Source: Magnetospirillum molischianum DSM 120 (GTDB lineage Bacteria > Pseudomonadota > Alphaproteobacteria > Rhodospirillales > Magnetospirillaceae). From it: a DNA stretch of 64,000 bases. The translations under genes and the position numbers were made by a program. The DNA is taken from the NCBI RefSeq assembly GCF_000294655.1, contig NZ_CAHP01000020.1, positions 260,033 through 324,032 of the forward strand. The letters are read 5' to 3'. The notes beneath the pieces are model-generated. The model was not told the DNA's origin. It saw only the letters and a list, made by a program, of their open reading frames with translations, and ran no database searches. Each line of letters begins with the position of its first letter. The first letter of the stretch is position 1. Of this stretch, positions 1 through 8,605 are shown in pieces.

Positions 1-127
1 GGGTCGAGACCGATATCAGGACATCCGTTACGCCGGGAATCCGCCGGGCTGCCGTGTCGATCTTGGTGGCGCATGAGGCACAATCTACGCCCTCGATGCG
101 GAAACGGGTCTTCGGCATAATGTTCAT
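1..127 (-). CDS. Heavy-metal P-type ATPase, N-terminal fragment (cut by window edge)
   Basis: Only the first 42 or so codons are present, reading off the left edge. They begin MNIMPKTRFRIEGVDCASC and contain a GVDCASCATKID core, the GMxCxxC metal-binding motif of an HMA domain as found at the N terminus of CadA/ZntA-type Zn/Cd/Pb export ATPases. The gene is divergent from a MerR-family regulator 68 bp away, and a MerR-type operator lies between them. That pairing is standard for metal-responsive export. The metal cannot be told from this fragment. A stand-alone metallochaperone (CopZ/MerP-like) is possible because the ATPase core is outside the window. Confidence 0.7.
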   Translation of the reverse strand, partial: MNIMPKTRFRIEGVDCASCATKIDTAARRIPGVTDVLISVST

Positions 128-156
128 GGGGCCGTCCTTGCCTGTCATTTGCGACG

Positions 157-187
157 AGGCTACAATCTCTAGTCACTAGAGGAGCAA
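157..187 (-). promoter_or_regulatory. MerR-type promoter/operator for the metal ATPase
   Basis: A perfect 15-bp dyad, CTCTAGT-C-ACTAGAG, lies at 167-181. On the minus strand it sits inside the spacer between a possible -35 (TTGCTC, 187-182) and -10 (TAGCCT, 162-157), which gives an over-long 19-bp spacer. A 19-20 bp spacer holding a dyad is the hallmark of promoters that MerR-family activators twist into register. The regulator gene starts 15 bp beyond the dyad on the other strand, so it probably autoregulates from the same site. Confidence 0.7.
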
Positions 188-195
188 GTTCGAAA

Positions 196-618
196 ATGTC
201 TGGAGTTTCGATCGGAGAGGCTGCCCGTGTTAGCGGTGTCAAGGTCCCGACGATCCGCTATTACGAACAGGTTGGATTGTTGATCGAGCCACCTCGTACC
301 GAGGGGAACCGCCGTGTCTATGATCAGGCGTGTCTCCAGCGGTTGACCTTCATCCGCCACGCTCGGGAACTGGGATTTGAAGTCGATGCGATTCGGACGC
401 TGCTCGATCTCCAGGACAACCCTGGACAATCGTGCTCTCCGGCTGATTCCATTGCACGCCAACGGCTTCAAGACGTGGTGGAGCGTATCGAACGCCTGAA
501 AGCTCTTCAGACGGAACTCGAACGGATGATCGTGGGCTGTTCACATGGAACCATCGCCAAATGCCGGGTGATCGAGGTTCTGACCGATCACGGACAGTGC
601 GAGCACCCGACCCATTGA
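196..618 (+). CDS. MerR-family metal-responsive regulator (ZntR/CadR/PbrR type)
   Basis: The 140-residue protein has the MerR winged HTH at the N terminus (SIGEAARVSGVKVPTIRYYEQ, then GLLIEPPRTEGNRRVYD) followed by a long dimerisation helix (about residues 75-110). The C terminus carries Cys and His residues (GCSHG, AKC, QCEH) that fit the metal-binding loop of ZntR/CadR/PbrR regulators, and there is a further Cys in QSCSPAD. It is divergent from an HMA-type metal ATPase with a dyad operator in between, so it most likely activates that exporter on metal binding. The cysteine pattern suggests a divalent metal (Zn, Cd or Pb) rather than Cu(I), but this is inference. Confidence 0.85.
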   Translation: MSGVSIGEAARVSGVKVPTIRYYEQVGLLIEPPRTEGNRRVYDQACLQRLTFIRHARELGFEVDAIRTLLDLQDNPGQSCSPADSIARQRLQDVVERIERLKALQTELERMIVGCSHGTIAKCRVIEVLTDHGQCEHPTH

Positions 619-643
619 CGAGAGCCGCCCCTGGCGTCTGTGC

Positions 644-1648
644 TCAGGGGAGGAGGCAGCGCTCTCCTGTGCTCTGCCCGACAAGCATGGCCCTGACAAG
701 AGGGATTACGCCTGACGTAAAGGCTTCGGCACCGGAGATATTAAGGTGCATTGCGTCTACATAGTTTTGAGGATCTTTATCCAATCCATTGATTTTGCTT
801 AGATCTGCGTAAACGACGTCCGGGCGATTTTCAGTCAGGCCACAAAAGAAAGTCCTCGTCTGACGTCGGGTATCTTCTCCCAGGGTGTCGTCAACATCGT
901 AGCGAGGCGTCTCGATCAGAAGAACCTTTATGCCGTGGCGCTGCGCCATTTCGACAAGTTCGACAAACCCGGCTTGTCGTTTGGCCGATAGTGCATAATC
1001 GGCGCTACTAAGAACCGCGGGCGGGGTCCAGTCTCGTGGCGGCATCAGTAGACTGCCTTGCCTGTAACGGCAATCACCGAGGCCAAAGCAAAGCCAGCCG
1101 GGATTGTTGCGGTTGGTCCAGGCCCGAAATAGCTCCGGCAAGCGGTTGGCAAGCACACTGGATTTCAAAACATAACGCGCGAAAAAAGCTTCCAACTCTT
1201 TTTTCGGGAAGGTTTCCGGTAGAAAAAGATCATGTATCTGCGTGTTCTCCAGTGCCCATTCCCTGAACTGCGTCGTGTCAAAATGTAGTGAAGCTGGATT
1301 AAGGCTTTCTGGATCGGCTTCGAAGATCACCAGCTTTGGGTGGTGGCCCGATTCCAGCCATATCTTGAGGGTGAGGAACTGCTGATCGAAATTAGCGCCA
1401 TCGGCACCGAAATTGAAGACGCTCTGTTCTGTCGCTTCCCCCAGCATCTCGGCATCATAATGGTGATAGGATCGAGAGCTCCCAAAAATTCCCACGACAG
1501 GCTGGATGTCTCGATTAAATACGATATCAAGCTTTGCCTGTAGGTGGCTATGATCTCGTAAGTAAACGCCTGCTTGATATATTGATCTGTCTATTCCAAA
1601 TAAGATTGATATGAAAACTATCGCCTTGATTGCCGTGTTGCGCATCAT
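644..1648 (-). CDS. SGNH-fold periplasmic/membrane-anchored protein, MBOAT partner
   Basis: The 334-residue protein has one N-terminal hydrophobic segment (about residues 5-20) and an SGNH/GDSL-like layout: a GSSRS nucleophile block at residues 56-60 and a DAMH block at 298-301 that would supply the catalytic Asp/His. It lies 6 bp downstream of an MBOAT O-acyltransferase gene on the same strand. AlgI with AlgJ/AlgX, and similar systems, pair an MBOAT membrane channel with an SGNH protein that transfers acetyl to a polysaccharide outside the cytoplasm, and I infer the same here. The acceptor glycan is unknown; no glycosyltransferase or polymerase genes are adjacent. Confidence 0.6.
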   Translation of the reverse strand: MMRNTAIKAIVFISILFGIDRSIYQAGVYLRDHSHLQAKLDIVFNRDIQPVVGIFGSSRSYHHYDAEMLGEATEQSVFNFGADGANFDQQFLTLKIWLESGHHPKLVIFEADPESLNPASLHFDTTQFREWALENTQIHDLFLPETFPKKELEAFFARYVLKSSVLANRLPELFRAWTNRNNPGWLCFGLGDCRYRQGSLLMPPRDWTPPAVLSSADYALSAKRQAGFVELVEMAQRHGIKVLLIETPRYDVDDTLGEDTRRQTRTFFCGLTENRPDVVYADLSKINGLDKDPQNYVDAMHLNISGAEAFTSGVIPLVRAMLVGQSTGERCLLP

Positions 1649-1654
1649 GACCGT

Positions 1655-3073
1655 TCAAAACTGAAAGTAGATGAATTGCTTGGTCGCGTTCGAACCCGGA
1701 AACAAAGCGACCAGGAAGATAACGGCGCAATAGGCGGCCCAGCGTAAGGGCAGTGACATTTGCGAGATGGTAAAGCGTCCGCGCGCTTCCATCATGGCAT
1801 CGCCCAACAAAACGATGGCAATGCCGCTTGCCGCCAGAGCCATCTGGGTCGGGGGGAGGATCTGATTGAGTGCCCCAAAATTGCCGAAGCTGGCCATACC
1901 ATTCAAGATTGCGCCCGCGTCAGCCAACGATGGCGATCGGAACAAGACCCATCCCAAGGCCACAAGATGGAACACGGCTAATCGTAGGATCATTTTTCCG
2001 GCAGGTTCTGCGAACCATCGCCTGATCCTCTCCGAGGTGAGCCAACGCAAGGTGTGCTCGCCCAGGAACAAGCCACCGTGGAACAGCCCCCACAAAAGGA
2101 AAGTTATGTTCGCTCCGTGCCAAAGGCCGCTGACGGCGAATACGACCAGGATTGCCCCAGCCCAGCCCACCATGCCCTGCCGGTTCCCACCCAGGGGAAT
2201 ATAGACATAGTCTCTGAACCAAGTGGACAGGGAGATATGCCAGCGAGACCAGAAATCCTTGATAGATGTGGCAAAGTAGGGGCGGCGGAAATTCTCACAC
2301 AAATTTATCCCAAACATGTGAGAGATGCCGATGGCCATGTCTGTGTAGCCAGAGAAGTCGCAATAGATCTGAATGGCAAAGAAGTAGAATGCCAGCCATG
2401 ATCCTGCTCCATGGAACATGCTCGGATCTGCATAGACAGAATCGACCAATACGGCCAGCCTGTCGGCTACAAATACTTTCTTGAATAAACCCCACAAAAA
2501 GATCCTTAGCCCGAAAGACATGCGGGCGGAATCGGGGAGATGGATGCTTCCAAACTGGCTCAGCAATAGATGGGGGCGGACGATTGGGCCTGCGATTTGG
2601 TGAGGAAAATAAAGAGGATAAAGGAGAAGCTTGAAGTAATTTCCAACGGGTGCGCAGCGTCCAGCGCGGACGTCAAGGCAATAGCTGAGGAGCTGGAATG
2701 TGTAGAATGAAATTCCAAGGGGAAGGATCAATGATAATGGGTCGAAGTGCGGATCTCTTTCTCCAAAAAATATTTCAATTTCTAGTAAAATATCAACAAT
2801 AAAGTTCGAGTATTTAATAAAAATTAATGGAATCAATATTATAAATACAGCTAGAGCGGTCAGCTTCCGCGTAACAAAGTGCTGGCAGCGGCCGTACACA
2901 AACGCGATGAACGCCAACCCCATGATCAGGCCCAGGTAGCGCCAATCCCATGCCGCATAGAAAATAGCGCTGGCACCGAGCAGGGTTCCCCAGCGCCATT
3001 GTTGTGGCGTTGCTACAAAGATAATCCAAGCAAAAATGAAAAAGAAACCGAACTCTACTGAATTGAAAACCAA
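1655..3073 (-). CDS. MBOAT-family membrane O-acyltransferase (AlgI-like)
   Basis: The 472-residue polytopic protein has about ten hydrophobic segments and clear MBOAT signatures: LGISFYTFQ, the DFSGYTDMAIG segment, FWSRWHISLSTWFRDYVYIPLGGNR, and SGLWHGANITFLLWG with the family's invariant catalytic His. It would move acyl groups from a cytoplasmic donor across the membrane to an extracytoplasmic acceptor, working with the SGNH protein encoded next. The start MVFNSVEFGFF is typical of AlgI/DltB-like proteins. The first 300 bp of the gene (about 2780-3073) are clearly more AT-rich than the neighbours, which may mean acquisition by transfer. Confidence 0.88.
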   Translation of the reverse strand: MVFNSVEFGFFFIFAWIIFVATPQQWRWGTLLGASAIFYAAWDWRYLGLIMGLAFIAFVYGRCQHFVTRKLTALAVFIILIPLIFIKYSNFIVDILLEIEIFFGERDPHFDPLSLILPLGISFYTFQLLSYCLDVRAGRCAPVGNYFKLLLYPLYFPHQIAGPIVRPHLLLSQFGSIHLPDSARMSFGLRIFLWGLFKKVFVADRLAVLVDSVYADPSMFHGAGSWLAFYFFAIQIYCDFSGYTDMAIGISHMFGINLCENFRRPYFATSIKDFWSRWHISLSTWFRDYVYIPLGGNRQGMVGWAGAILVVFAVSGLWHGANITFLLWGLFHGGLFLGEHTLRWLTSERIRRWFAEPAGKMILRLAVFHLVALGWVLFRSPSLADAGAILNGMASFGNFGALNQILPPTQMALAASGIAIVLLGDAMMEARGRFTISQMSLPLRWAAYCAVIFLVALFPGSNATKQFIYFQF

Positions 3074-3286
3074 CCTTGAATCCTCTTTTGTAAATATATA
3101 TCCGATTTCCCTCGCGGCGGCATGCTATGCAGAAAAGCTTATTTTTTCAAGGCCGAGAGAAGGCCGACGATGGAGCAGCACCTTCCATGGGCGGGAGGAT
3201 GGTTCAGTTGAACCGCCGAGAGTGAACCTCGGTGGCTTTCACTGCGTTAGTGCATTAGGATCCCGTTACAATTGACGAGGTAGACA

Positions 3287-3637
3287 ATGACTGATGGATT
3301 GAAATGCCCCGAGTGCAACTCGGAGAACGTTTATAATGATGGCAGTCTGTGGGTTTGCCCTGAATGTGCGCATGAGTGGAACCCCGAGGCCGCCGCCGGT
3401 GACGTTGGCGCGGGGGATACCGGGGTGCGGGATGCTAATGGAAATGTCCTGAGCGATGGCGATGCCGTGACTGTGATTAAGGATCTCAAGGTCAAAGGGT
3501 CGTCATTGGTGGTCAAGGGCGGCACCAAGGTCAAAGGTATTCGCCTTGTGGATGCGACCGATGGTCACAACATATCCTGTAAGATTGACGGCATCGGTGC
3601 GATGAATTTGAAGTCAGAATTCGTCAAAAAAGCCTGA
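3287..3637 (+). CDS. yjdM: YjdM/PhnA-family zinc-ribbon protein
   Basis: The 116-residue protein has an N-terminal zinc ribbon ([10 protein letters not shown]...[10 protein letters not shown], two CxxC pairs) joined to a C-terminal beta domain ([43 protein letters not shown]). This is the full-length architecture of the YjdM family, also called PhnA. Despite the historical name it is not the phosphonoacetate hydrolase and its function is not settled. It stands alone, facing a PhoX phosphatase gene with a pair of terminator hairpins between them. Confidence 0.88.
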   Translation: MTDGLKCPECNSENVYNDGSLWVCPECAHEWNPEAAAGDVGAGDTGVRDANGNVLSDGDAVTVIKDLKVKGSSLVVKGGTKVKGIRLVDATDGHNISCKIDGIGAMNLKSEFVKKA

Positions 3638-3681
3638 AGAAGATTGAATATTAAATATTATTGGTCTTTTCGAGAATCGAA

Positions 3682-3736
3682 CTCCTTTCTTTGAAGGAGC
3701 TTCCGGTCATGGCGACGAGCCTTCACTCGTCGCCAT
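3682..3736. terminator. Two adjacent hairpins, likely bidirectional terminator
   Basis: A 6-bp stem (3682-3687 with 3694-3699) is followed by a perfect 11-bp stem (ATGGCGACGAG at 3709-3719 with its complement at 3726-3736, 6-nt loop). They lie between the converging yjdM and phoX genes, where a bidirectional terminator is expected. No strong U-tract is visible on either side, so termination is inferred from position and stem quality. Confidence 0.6.
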
Positions 3737-3787
3737 ACTTGATTCCGGCGAGTTTCGATTGAACGAAATCGGCTCTAGAACACTCGG

Positions 3788-5680
3788 TCAGCCGATCGGA
3801 CGTCCGTCATGGCGGCGGATCGCCACGACGGACGGGCGGGGTGGCATGTCGTCTCGGAAATCTGGCCAGCGGGTGCTGGGAGCGTCGAATGTTGAATCTT
3901 CGCCCGGATGCTGGACCGCCACGAACAAGGTGGTGCCATCCGGGGTAAAGCAAGGTCCGCACATTTCGGCGTCCTTCGGCACGGCGTAGAAAAACTTGAC
4001 CAGGGCACGGCCTTCGCCCTCCAGATCGCAGGCATAGAGTCCGTCCGGGATGTCGTGATTCGCCTGGGCCGAGCCTTGGTCCGTGGCGATCCACAATCGT
4101 CCCTTATTGTCGAAGGTGATGTTGTCGGGACAGGATAGCCACTGGCCATATTGCTGGTTTTTCGGATGATAGCGGGCACCGTCCTGTTCGGTTCCGGCCA
4201 GCAACAGAACCGACCAGCGGAAACGGTCGGCATCGTGATGTGCGGTTCCAGGTTTGCCTGCCCCCGGCGGGATCAGCTCCAGGATGTGTCCATGACGGTT
4301 GTCGGAACGCGGATTGGCCCGGTTGACCTTTTCGGGGGGCCGCTTGGTGTTGTTGGTGAGCACCATGTAGACCTTGCCGGTGAGGGGGCTGGTTTCAACA
4401 TCCTCTGGCCGGTCCATGGGCGTGGCACCAAGCAGGTCGGCGGCACGCCGTGCCTCGATCACCACATCGGCTTGCGAGTGAAAGCCATTGGCCGGGATCA
4501 GCGGCCCCTGACCCCACACCATGGGTAACCAAACCAATCCGCCCTCGTCGTCGAAGCGGGCGACCGACAAGGTTCCATCATCGAGCAGACCGAAATTGGC
4601 CTGACGGTGGGCCGGATCAAACTTGCGGGCCGCGACAAAACGGTAGAGGTATTCGAATGCCTCATCGTCACCGGTATAGACGACCACTTTGCGGTCCGGG
4701 GTGACGACGACGGTTGCGGCCTCGTGTTTGAAGCGGCCGAGCGCAGTCCGTTTGACCGGAGTGAAGGTGGGATCGTAAGGATCGACCTCGATCACCCAGC
4801 CAAAGCGGTTTGGCTCGTTTGGTTCTTTATCCACATTGAAGCGGTCATGGAAGCGTGACCAGGCGTAGCGGCTCTTTCCCTTGAGTCCTATCCGGGCATA
4901 GTTGCCCGCCTCCGAAGTTTTTTTCGGATCGCCTCCGAAATAGGTATCGAAGTTCTCCTCGGCGATCAGCACCGTTCCCCAGGGCGTCACGCCGCCAGAA
5001 CAATTATTGAGGGTTCCGATGACGGTGCGGCCTTCGGGGTCGGCCGCGGTGCGCAGGCGGGGATGGCCGGCGGCCGGACCGGAGACAGCGATCGGAGTTG
5101 ACAGCGCCGACAGGCGACGGTTGAACGGACTAGCCTCGACGACATGCCAGATGTCCCCCTCGCGGCGGATTTCGACGATTCCGTGGCCGTGGGCGGCGAT
5201 CTCGGTATCGACCTGTTCGCGGGTCATCGTCTCAAGCTTGGTCTTAATACCCAAGCCGGGGAACATCAGTTCAGGGTTGGTGTATTCGAAATTGGCGCAC
5301 AGGAGGCCATGGTTGGAGGTCTGCGACCCGACTGGCAGGGGCAGAAACGCCAGAAAGTCATTGTTGTAGCCGAACCGCTTTTCCTGTTCGGCCGCGTTGA
5401 AAGTGCGAGGGTCGAACGGCTCCAACCCCGGTTGGATCGGGTCGCCCCAGCGCACCAGGATCTGAGCGGCGTGACCGGGCGATACCGCTTGATCCTGGCC
5501 GATCGTGTGGGGCGGCTGGGCAAATTTGAGCGTCGAAGGGTCGTGCGACCGATCTGCAAATGCGGCACCGGGAATCGCGGCAAGCGCTGTGCCCGCGAGA
5601 AGGCCGCCGATGACCTCACGTCGCGACAGGCGGGTGGCGATCAGCTCCGACAGAGTGGGAGTGGTCGATCGTGCGGACAT
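3788..5680 (-). CDS. phoX: PhoX-family phosphatase, Tat-exported
   Basis: The 630-residue protein begins with a twin-arginine signal (LSRREVIGGLLAGTALAAIPGAAFA, quoted in parts: LSRREVIGG then a hydrophobic stretch ending GAAFA), so it folds in the cytoplasm with its metals before export. The rest matches the DUF839/PhoX alkaline phosphatase family: NHGLLCANFEYTNPE, GTLNNCSGGVTPWGTVLIAEEN, KSRYAWSRFHDRF, MDRPEDVETSP and PDNITFDNKGRLWIATD. PhoX enzymes release phosphate from organic phosphates in the periplasm using Ca2+ and Fe3+. Length is normal for the family. A rubredoxin gene lies 15 bp upstream on the same strand. No clear Pho box was recognised. Confidence 0.87.
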   Translation of the reverse strand: MSARSTTPTLSELIATRLSRREVIGGLLAGTALAAIPGAAFADRSHDPSTLKFAQPPHTIGQDQAVSPGHAAQILVRWGDPIQPGLEPFDPRTFNAAEQEKRFGYNNDFLAFLPLPVGSQTSNHGLLCANFEYTNPELMFPGLGIKTKLETMTREQVDTEIAAHGHGIVEIRREGDIWHVVEASPFNRRLSALSTPIAVSGPAAGHPRLRTAADPEGRTVIGTLNNCSGGVTPWGTVLIAEENFDTYFGGDPKKTSEAGNYARIGLKGKSRYAWSRFHDRFNVDKEPNEPNRFGWVIEVDPYDPTFTPVKRTALGRFKHEAATVVVTPDRKVVVYTGDDEAFEYLYRFVAARKFDPAHRQANFGLLDDGTLSVARFDDEGGLVWLPMVWGQGPLIPANGFHSQADVVIEARRAADLLGATPMDRPEDVETSPLTGKVYMVLTNNTKRPPEKVNRANPRSDNRHGHILELIPPGAGKPGTAHHDADRFRWSVLLLAGTEQDGARYHPKNQQYGQWLSCPDNITFDNKGRLWIATDQGSAQANHDIPDGLYACDLEGEGRALVKFFYAVPKDAEMCGPCFTPDGTTLFVAVQHPGEDSTFDAPSTRWPDFRDDMPPRPSVVAIRRHDGRPIG

Positions 5681-5695
5681 CGATTAAGGACTCCG

Positions 5696-5908
5696 TCAGT
5701 GGATGAAGAGCGAATGCGGGGCGCCGCAATGTGGGCACAGCCAGTCTTCGGGCAAATGCTCGAACGGCACGCCGGGCGGTATGTCTTGAAGCGGTTCGCC
5801 CTCGCCGGGGGAATAAACATGGCCGCAACGATTGCAGACCCACAGCGCCAGTGCGCCGTCAGGGTCGCGTGCCACGGCTGGAGCAAGGGGCAAGGCTGTC
5901 TCACTCAT
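5696..5908 (-). CDS. Rubredoxin
   Basis: The 70-residue protein has the two CxxC knuckles that hold a single Fe: WVCNRCGHVYSP (C25, C28) and DWLCPHCGA (C58, C61), with the usual PPGVPFEHLPEDW segment between them. The N-terminal 20 residues (TALPLAPAVARDPDGALA) are an extra tail, and the C-terminal SLFIH is short. It is co-directional with phoX (15-bp gap). Rubredoxins pass single electrons to reductases; the partner here is not evident, although the CoA-disulfide reductase-like flavoprotein 140 bp upstream on the same strand is one candidate. Confidence 0.9.
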   Translation of the reverse strand: MSETALPLAPAVARDPDGALALWVCNRCGHVYSPGEGEPLQDIPPGVPFEHLPEDWLCPHCGAPHSLFIH

Positions 5909-5980
5909 GCCGCGAATATAGCGTTGTCTTCTATTCAGTGAGATTGCGTTTCGATGAAATATCGTGCACGCAAGAGCGAT

Positions 5981-6031
5981 GGTATTTACCGGCCAACCCT
6001 GGATTTGACCCGTTGGCCGGTCTGTATCTTG
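5981..6031 (+). repeat. Dispersed palindromic repeat, copy A
   Basis: A 10-bp inverted repeat (ACCGGCCAAC at 5988-5997, GTTGGCCGGT at 6012-6021) encloses a 14-nt loop reading CCTGGATTTGACCC. The same stem and loop recur around 43986-44018 and, on the opposite strand, at 49622-49655, each time in an intergenic gap. This copy lies between the rubredoxin and CoA-disulfide reductase genes. It could act as a terminator or be a REP-like element. Confidence 0.75.
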
Positions 6032-6049
6032 CGTGAGCCGTTTTTACCT

Positions 6050-7705
6050 TTATGACGTCGGCAATTTACCCGGTGTGCGCGGATCGACATTGGCTTTCAA
6101 TCCGCCACTAAAGCTCGCGACGGTGAAGCCGTGCTGCATCAGCACACGTGCGGCGAAATAGCTCATCTTACCAAATGCGCAGACGGTCAAAACCGGACGG
6201 GTTTTGTCCAGTTTGTCGAGGTTGGCGCGCAAAGTGGGAAACGGGATGTTGATGACTTTGCCCGGAACCGGGTAAGCCTCCGACAACGCCTTGCCGCGAA
6301 CATCGACGATCTGTGTCTGCGGGTCCGTGGGCAGTTCACTGGTGTGATGAACGAGTCCGTCGCGACGGTTGCAGGCGGCAAAGCCAGCCAGGTTGACGAT
6401 ATCCTTGGCCGAGCCGAACGGCGGCGCATAAGCCAGCTCAAGATGGCACAGGTCTTCGACCGTCATACCGGCGATAATCGCGGTGGATAGCACATCCAGT
6501 CGCTTGTCGATTCCTTCAAAGCCGCTGACCTGTGCACCGAGGAGACGGCCGCTTTCCGGCTCCCAGATAATCTTCAGCGTCATCGGCTTGGCGCCAGGAT
6601 AGTACGACGCATGGTGACTGTCGTTGACTGACACCGTTTCATACGGAAGACCGGCGGCGGCGAGACGCTTCTCGCTCCAGCCTGTGATGCCAACGACCAC
6701 CTCGAAGGCACGCACGATCCCGGTTCCAACCGAGCCGGGGTATGGGCGGGCTTTTCCCGGCATAAAGATATGGTCGGCCGCCACCCGTCCCTGGCGGTTG
6801 GCTGGACCACCCATCGGAACGGCGGTCTTGCTGTTGACGATGCGGTCGATCGTTTCCACTGCGTCGCCAGCCGCATAGATGTCGGGATCGGAGGTGCGCT
6901 GGAACGGATCGACGATAATATGTCCTCTTGCGCCGAGTTCCAGTCCTGCGGCCCTGGCAAGTTCGCTGTCGGGTCTGACGCCGATGGAAAGGATAACGAC
7001 GTCGGCGTCAAGACACTTGCCCGAGCTAAGATGGCAACTCACATGGGTCTCTTCGTTTTCGAAGCGGACAATGCCATCGCCAAGGTGAAGACTGATGTCA
7101 TGACCGCGCAGTTCGCTCTCGACGAGGGCCGCCATTGGTGCGTCGAGTGGCGGTATGACCTGCGTTTGCAGCTCGACGAGTTGCACCGAGAGTCCTTTGC
7201 GGTGAAGCTGCTCGGTCATTTCCAGCCCGATGAACCCGGCACCGATGACGACGGCGCGCATGCCGGTCTCGGTCGCGGTGACGATCCGATCCATGTCCTG
7301 TAGATTGCGCAGCGTGAAGATACGGGGGTCATCAATGCCTGGAAGGGGCGGGCGTAGAGGTGACGCTCCTGGGGCCAGCATCAGCTTGTCGTAGGATATA
7401 TATTCGCTCCGGCCTGTATCGAGATTTTTGACTTCGACCCGCTTGTTGCCGCGGTCGATCGCCACCGCCTCGGTACTGACGCGCACGTCCAGATTAAGCA
7501 GCCCCTTCAGCGAGGCCGCAGACTGAACCGCGAGCACGTCACGCTTCGGAATTTCGCCGCCGATGTGGTACGGCAGTCCGCAATTGGCGAATGAAACGTC
7601 AGGGCCGCGTTCGATAATCGTTATATGAGCCGACTCCGCTAGGCGGCGTGCCCGCGCAGCGAAGGAGGCACCGGCGGCGACACCACCGATGACGAGGATG
7701 TTCAT
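6050..7705 (-). CDS. CoA-disulfide/persulfide reductase with C-terminal rhodanese domain
   Basis: The 551-residue fusion starts at MNILVIGGVAAGASFAARAR, the FAD-binding glycine motif. The upstream TTG at 7729 is less likely because GGAGC lies correctly before the 7705 ATG. C42 in FANCGLPYHIGG is the single redox Cys of the CoADR/NADH oxidase subgroup. An NAD site follows (VIGAGFIGLEM), then the FAD-contact motif DIYAAGDA. About residues 450-551 are a rhodanese domain with a Cys loop (LTVCAFGKMSY). Such CoADR-RHD fusions reduce CoA persulfides, CoA disulfide or polysulfide. Divergence from a BigR/SqrR-type repressor and YeeE permeases supports a sulfide/persulfide detoxification role. Confidence 0.85.
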   Translation of the reverse strand: MNILVIGGVAAGASFAARARRLAESAHITIIERGPDVSFANCGLPYHIGGEIPKRDVLAVQSAASLKGLLNLDVRVSTEAVAIDRGNKRVEVKNLDTGRSEYISYDKLMLAPGASPLRPPLPGIDDPRIFTLRNLQDMDRIVTATETGMRAVVIGAGFIGLEMTEQLHRKGLSVQLVELQTQVIPPLDAPMAALVESELRGHDISLHLGDGIVRFENEETHVSCHLSSGKCLDADVVILSIGVRPDSELARAAGLELGARGHIIVDPFQRTSDPDIYAAGDAVETIDRIVNSKTAVPMGGPANRQGRVAADHIFMPGKARPYPGSVGTGIVRAFEVVVGITGWSEKRLAAAGLPYETVSVNDSHHASYYPGAKPMTLKIIWEPESGRLLGAQVSGFEGIDKRLDVLSTAIIAGMTVEDLCHLELAYAPPFGSAKDIVNLAGFAACNRRDGLVHHTSELPTDPQTQIVDVRGKALSEAYPVPGKVINIPFPTLRANLDKLDKTRPVLTVCAFGKMSYFAARVLMQHGFTVASFSGGLKANVDPRTPGKLPTS

Positions 7706-7795
7706 GTGCTCCACGGGGCAAAGCTCCAATTTAGGGTCGATCCAGGGGTCGCGATGGCGACCTTGGTGTCAACCCTATTGCAAAACGGTATGTCG

Positions 7796-7816
7796 ATCAA
7801 TATAATGTTTTTTGAT
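7796..7816. promoter_or_regulatory. Candidate operator of the ArsR/BigR-type repressor
   Basis: An AT-rich interrupted dyad, ATCAA-N11-TTGAT, lies 16 bp before the repressor gene and about 90 bp before the divergent flavoprotein gene. Repressors of the BigR/SqrR group bind short AT-rich palindromes overlapping their own promoters, so this is the natural site for autoregulation and for shared control of both transcripts. The exact half-site is inferred from symmetry only. Confidence 0.45.
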
Positions 7817-7832
7817 ATAAAATGGAGATCTT

Positions 7833-8165
7833 ATGGAGCAAGTACGCCCCGTACCAAGCATTGAGACGATGCGCGCCGCGGCTGCCGAAGCCACGGCAAC
7901 CTTGTTCGCACTCGCCAACGAGACAAGGCTGTTGCTGCTTTGTCAGCTCTGCAAAGGCGAGAAATCCGTGGGTGAGCTCGAAGCGTTGCTCGATATTCAC
8001 CAGCCTACACTATCGCAGCAACTCGGCGTGCTGCGTGCAGATGGGCTTGTCGATACCCGACGCGAGGGGAAGCGCATTTATTATTCCGTAAAAAATCAAA
8101 AAGTTTTGGTTCTTCTTGGAACGCTCTTTGATCTGTATTGCTCTGAAAAAATGGAAACACCATGA
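7833..8165 (+). CDS. ArsR-family repressor, BigR/SqrR sulfide-sensor type
   Basis: The 110-residue winged-helix protein has an ArsR core (LANETRLLLL, GELEALLDIHQPTLSQQLGVLRADGLV, REGKRIYYSV). C37 and C103 are 66 residues apart, the same spacing as the two redox cysteines of SqrR that form a tetrasulfide bridge on reacting with persulfide; a third Cys is C40. There is no ArsR or SmtB metal motif. The ATG at 7833 is chosen because GGAGATCTT precedes it. The stop overlaps the next ATG (ATGA), so it is translationally coupled to two YeeE/YedE genes, the layout of bigR operons. Confidence 0.85.
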   Translation: MEQVRPVPSIETMRAAAAEATATLFALANETRLLLLCQLCKGEKSVGELEALLDIHQPTLSQQLGVLRADGLVDTRREGKRIYYSVKNQKVLVLLGTLFDLYCSEKMETP

Positions 8166-8596
8166 GTATCGACTGGAGCCATTTCACGCCAATTTCGGCC
8201 GCTGCTGGCGGTCTGCTGATCGGCTTGTCGGTTGCCATGATGCTTCTTCTGATGGGGCGTATCGCCGGCATTAGCGGCATCGTGGGCGGATTGCTGCGCC
8301 CTCGTAATGCAGGCGACGCCATGTGGCGTCTTGCCTTTATCCTGGGGATAAGCCTCGCTCCGCTGGTCTATCGGCTGTTTGCGGAATTGCCAGAGATCCA
8401 CATCGATTCGAGCTGGCTATCCATCATCCTGGCCGGAATCCTGGTGGGTTTTGGCTCGCGATTGGGGTCTGGTTGCACGAGCGGTCACGGCGTATGCGGG
8501 CTGTCGCGGCTGTCGCCCCGTTCGGTCGTCGCGACGGCAACCTTCATGGGCACGGGCTTTCTTACCGTCTTTGCCGTTCGTCATCTGCTTCCGTGA
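8162..8596 (+). CDS. YeeE/YedE-family sulfur-compound permease, first half (PmpA-like)
   Basis: This 144-residue membrane protein has four hydrophobic segments and the family signature [20 protein letters not shown], in which a conserved Cys on a re-entrant segment handles sulfur species in YeeE-type thiosulfate carriers. It is half the length of YeeE and is paired with a second half-size gene 9 bp downstream, like PmpA/PmpB in BigR-controlled operons. Its start overlaps the repressor stop. It probably moves sulfide, persulfide or thiosulfate-like species; direction cannot be read from sequence. Confidence 0.82.
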   Translation: MSIDWSHFTPISAAAGGLLIGLSVAMMLLLMGRIAGISGIVGGLLRPRNAGDAMWRLAFILGISLAPLVYRLFAELPEIHIDSSWLSIILAGILVGFGSRLGSGCTSGHGVCGLSRLSPRSVVATATFMGTGFLTVFAVRHLLP

Positions 8597-8605
8597 GAAA
8601 CGCGC

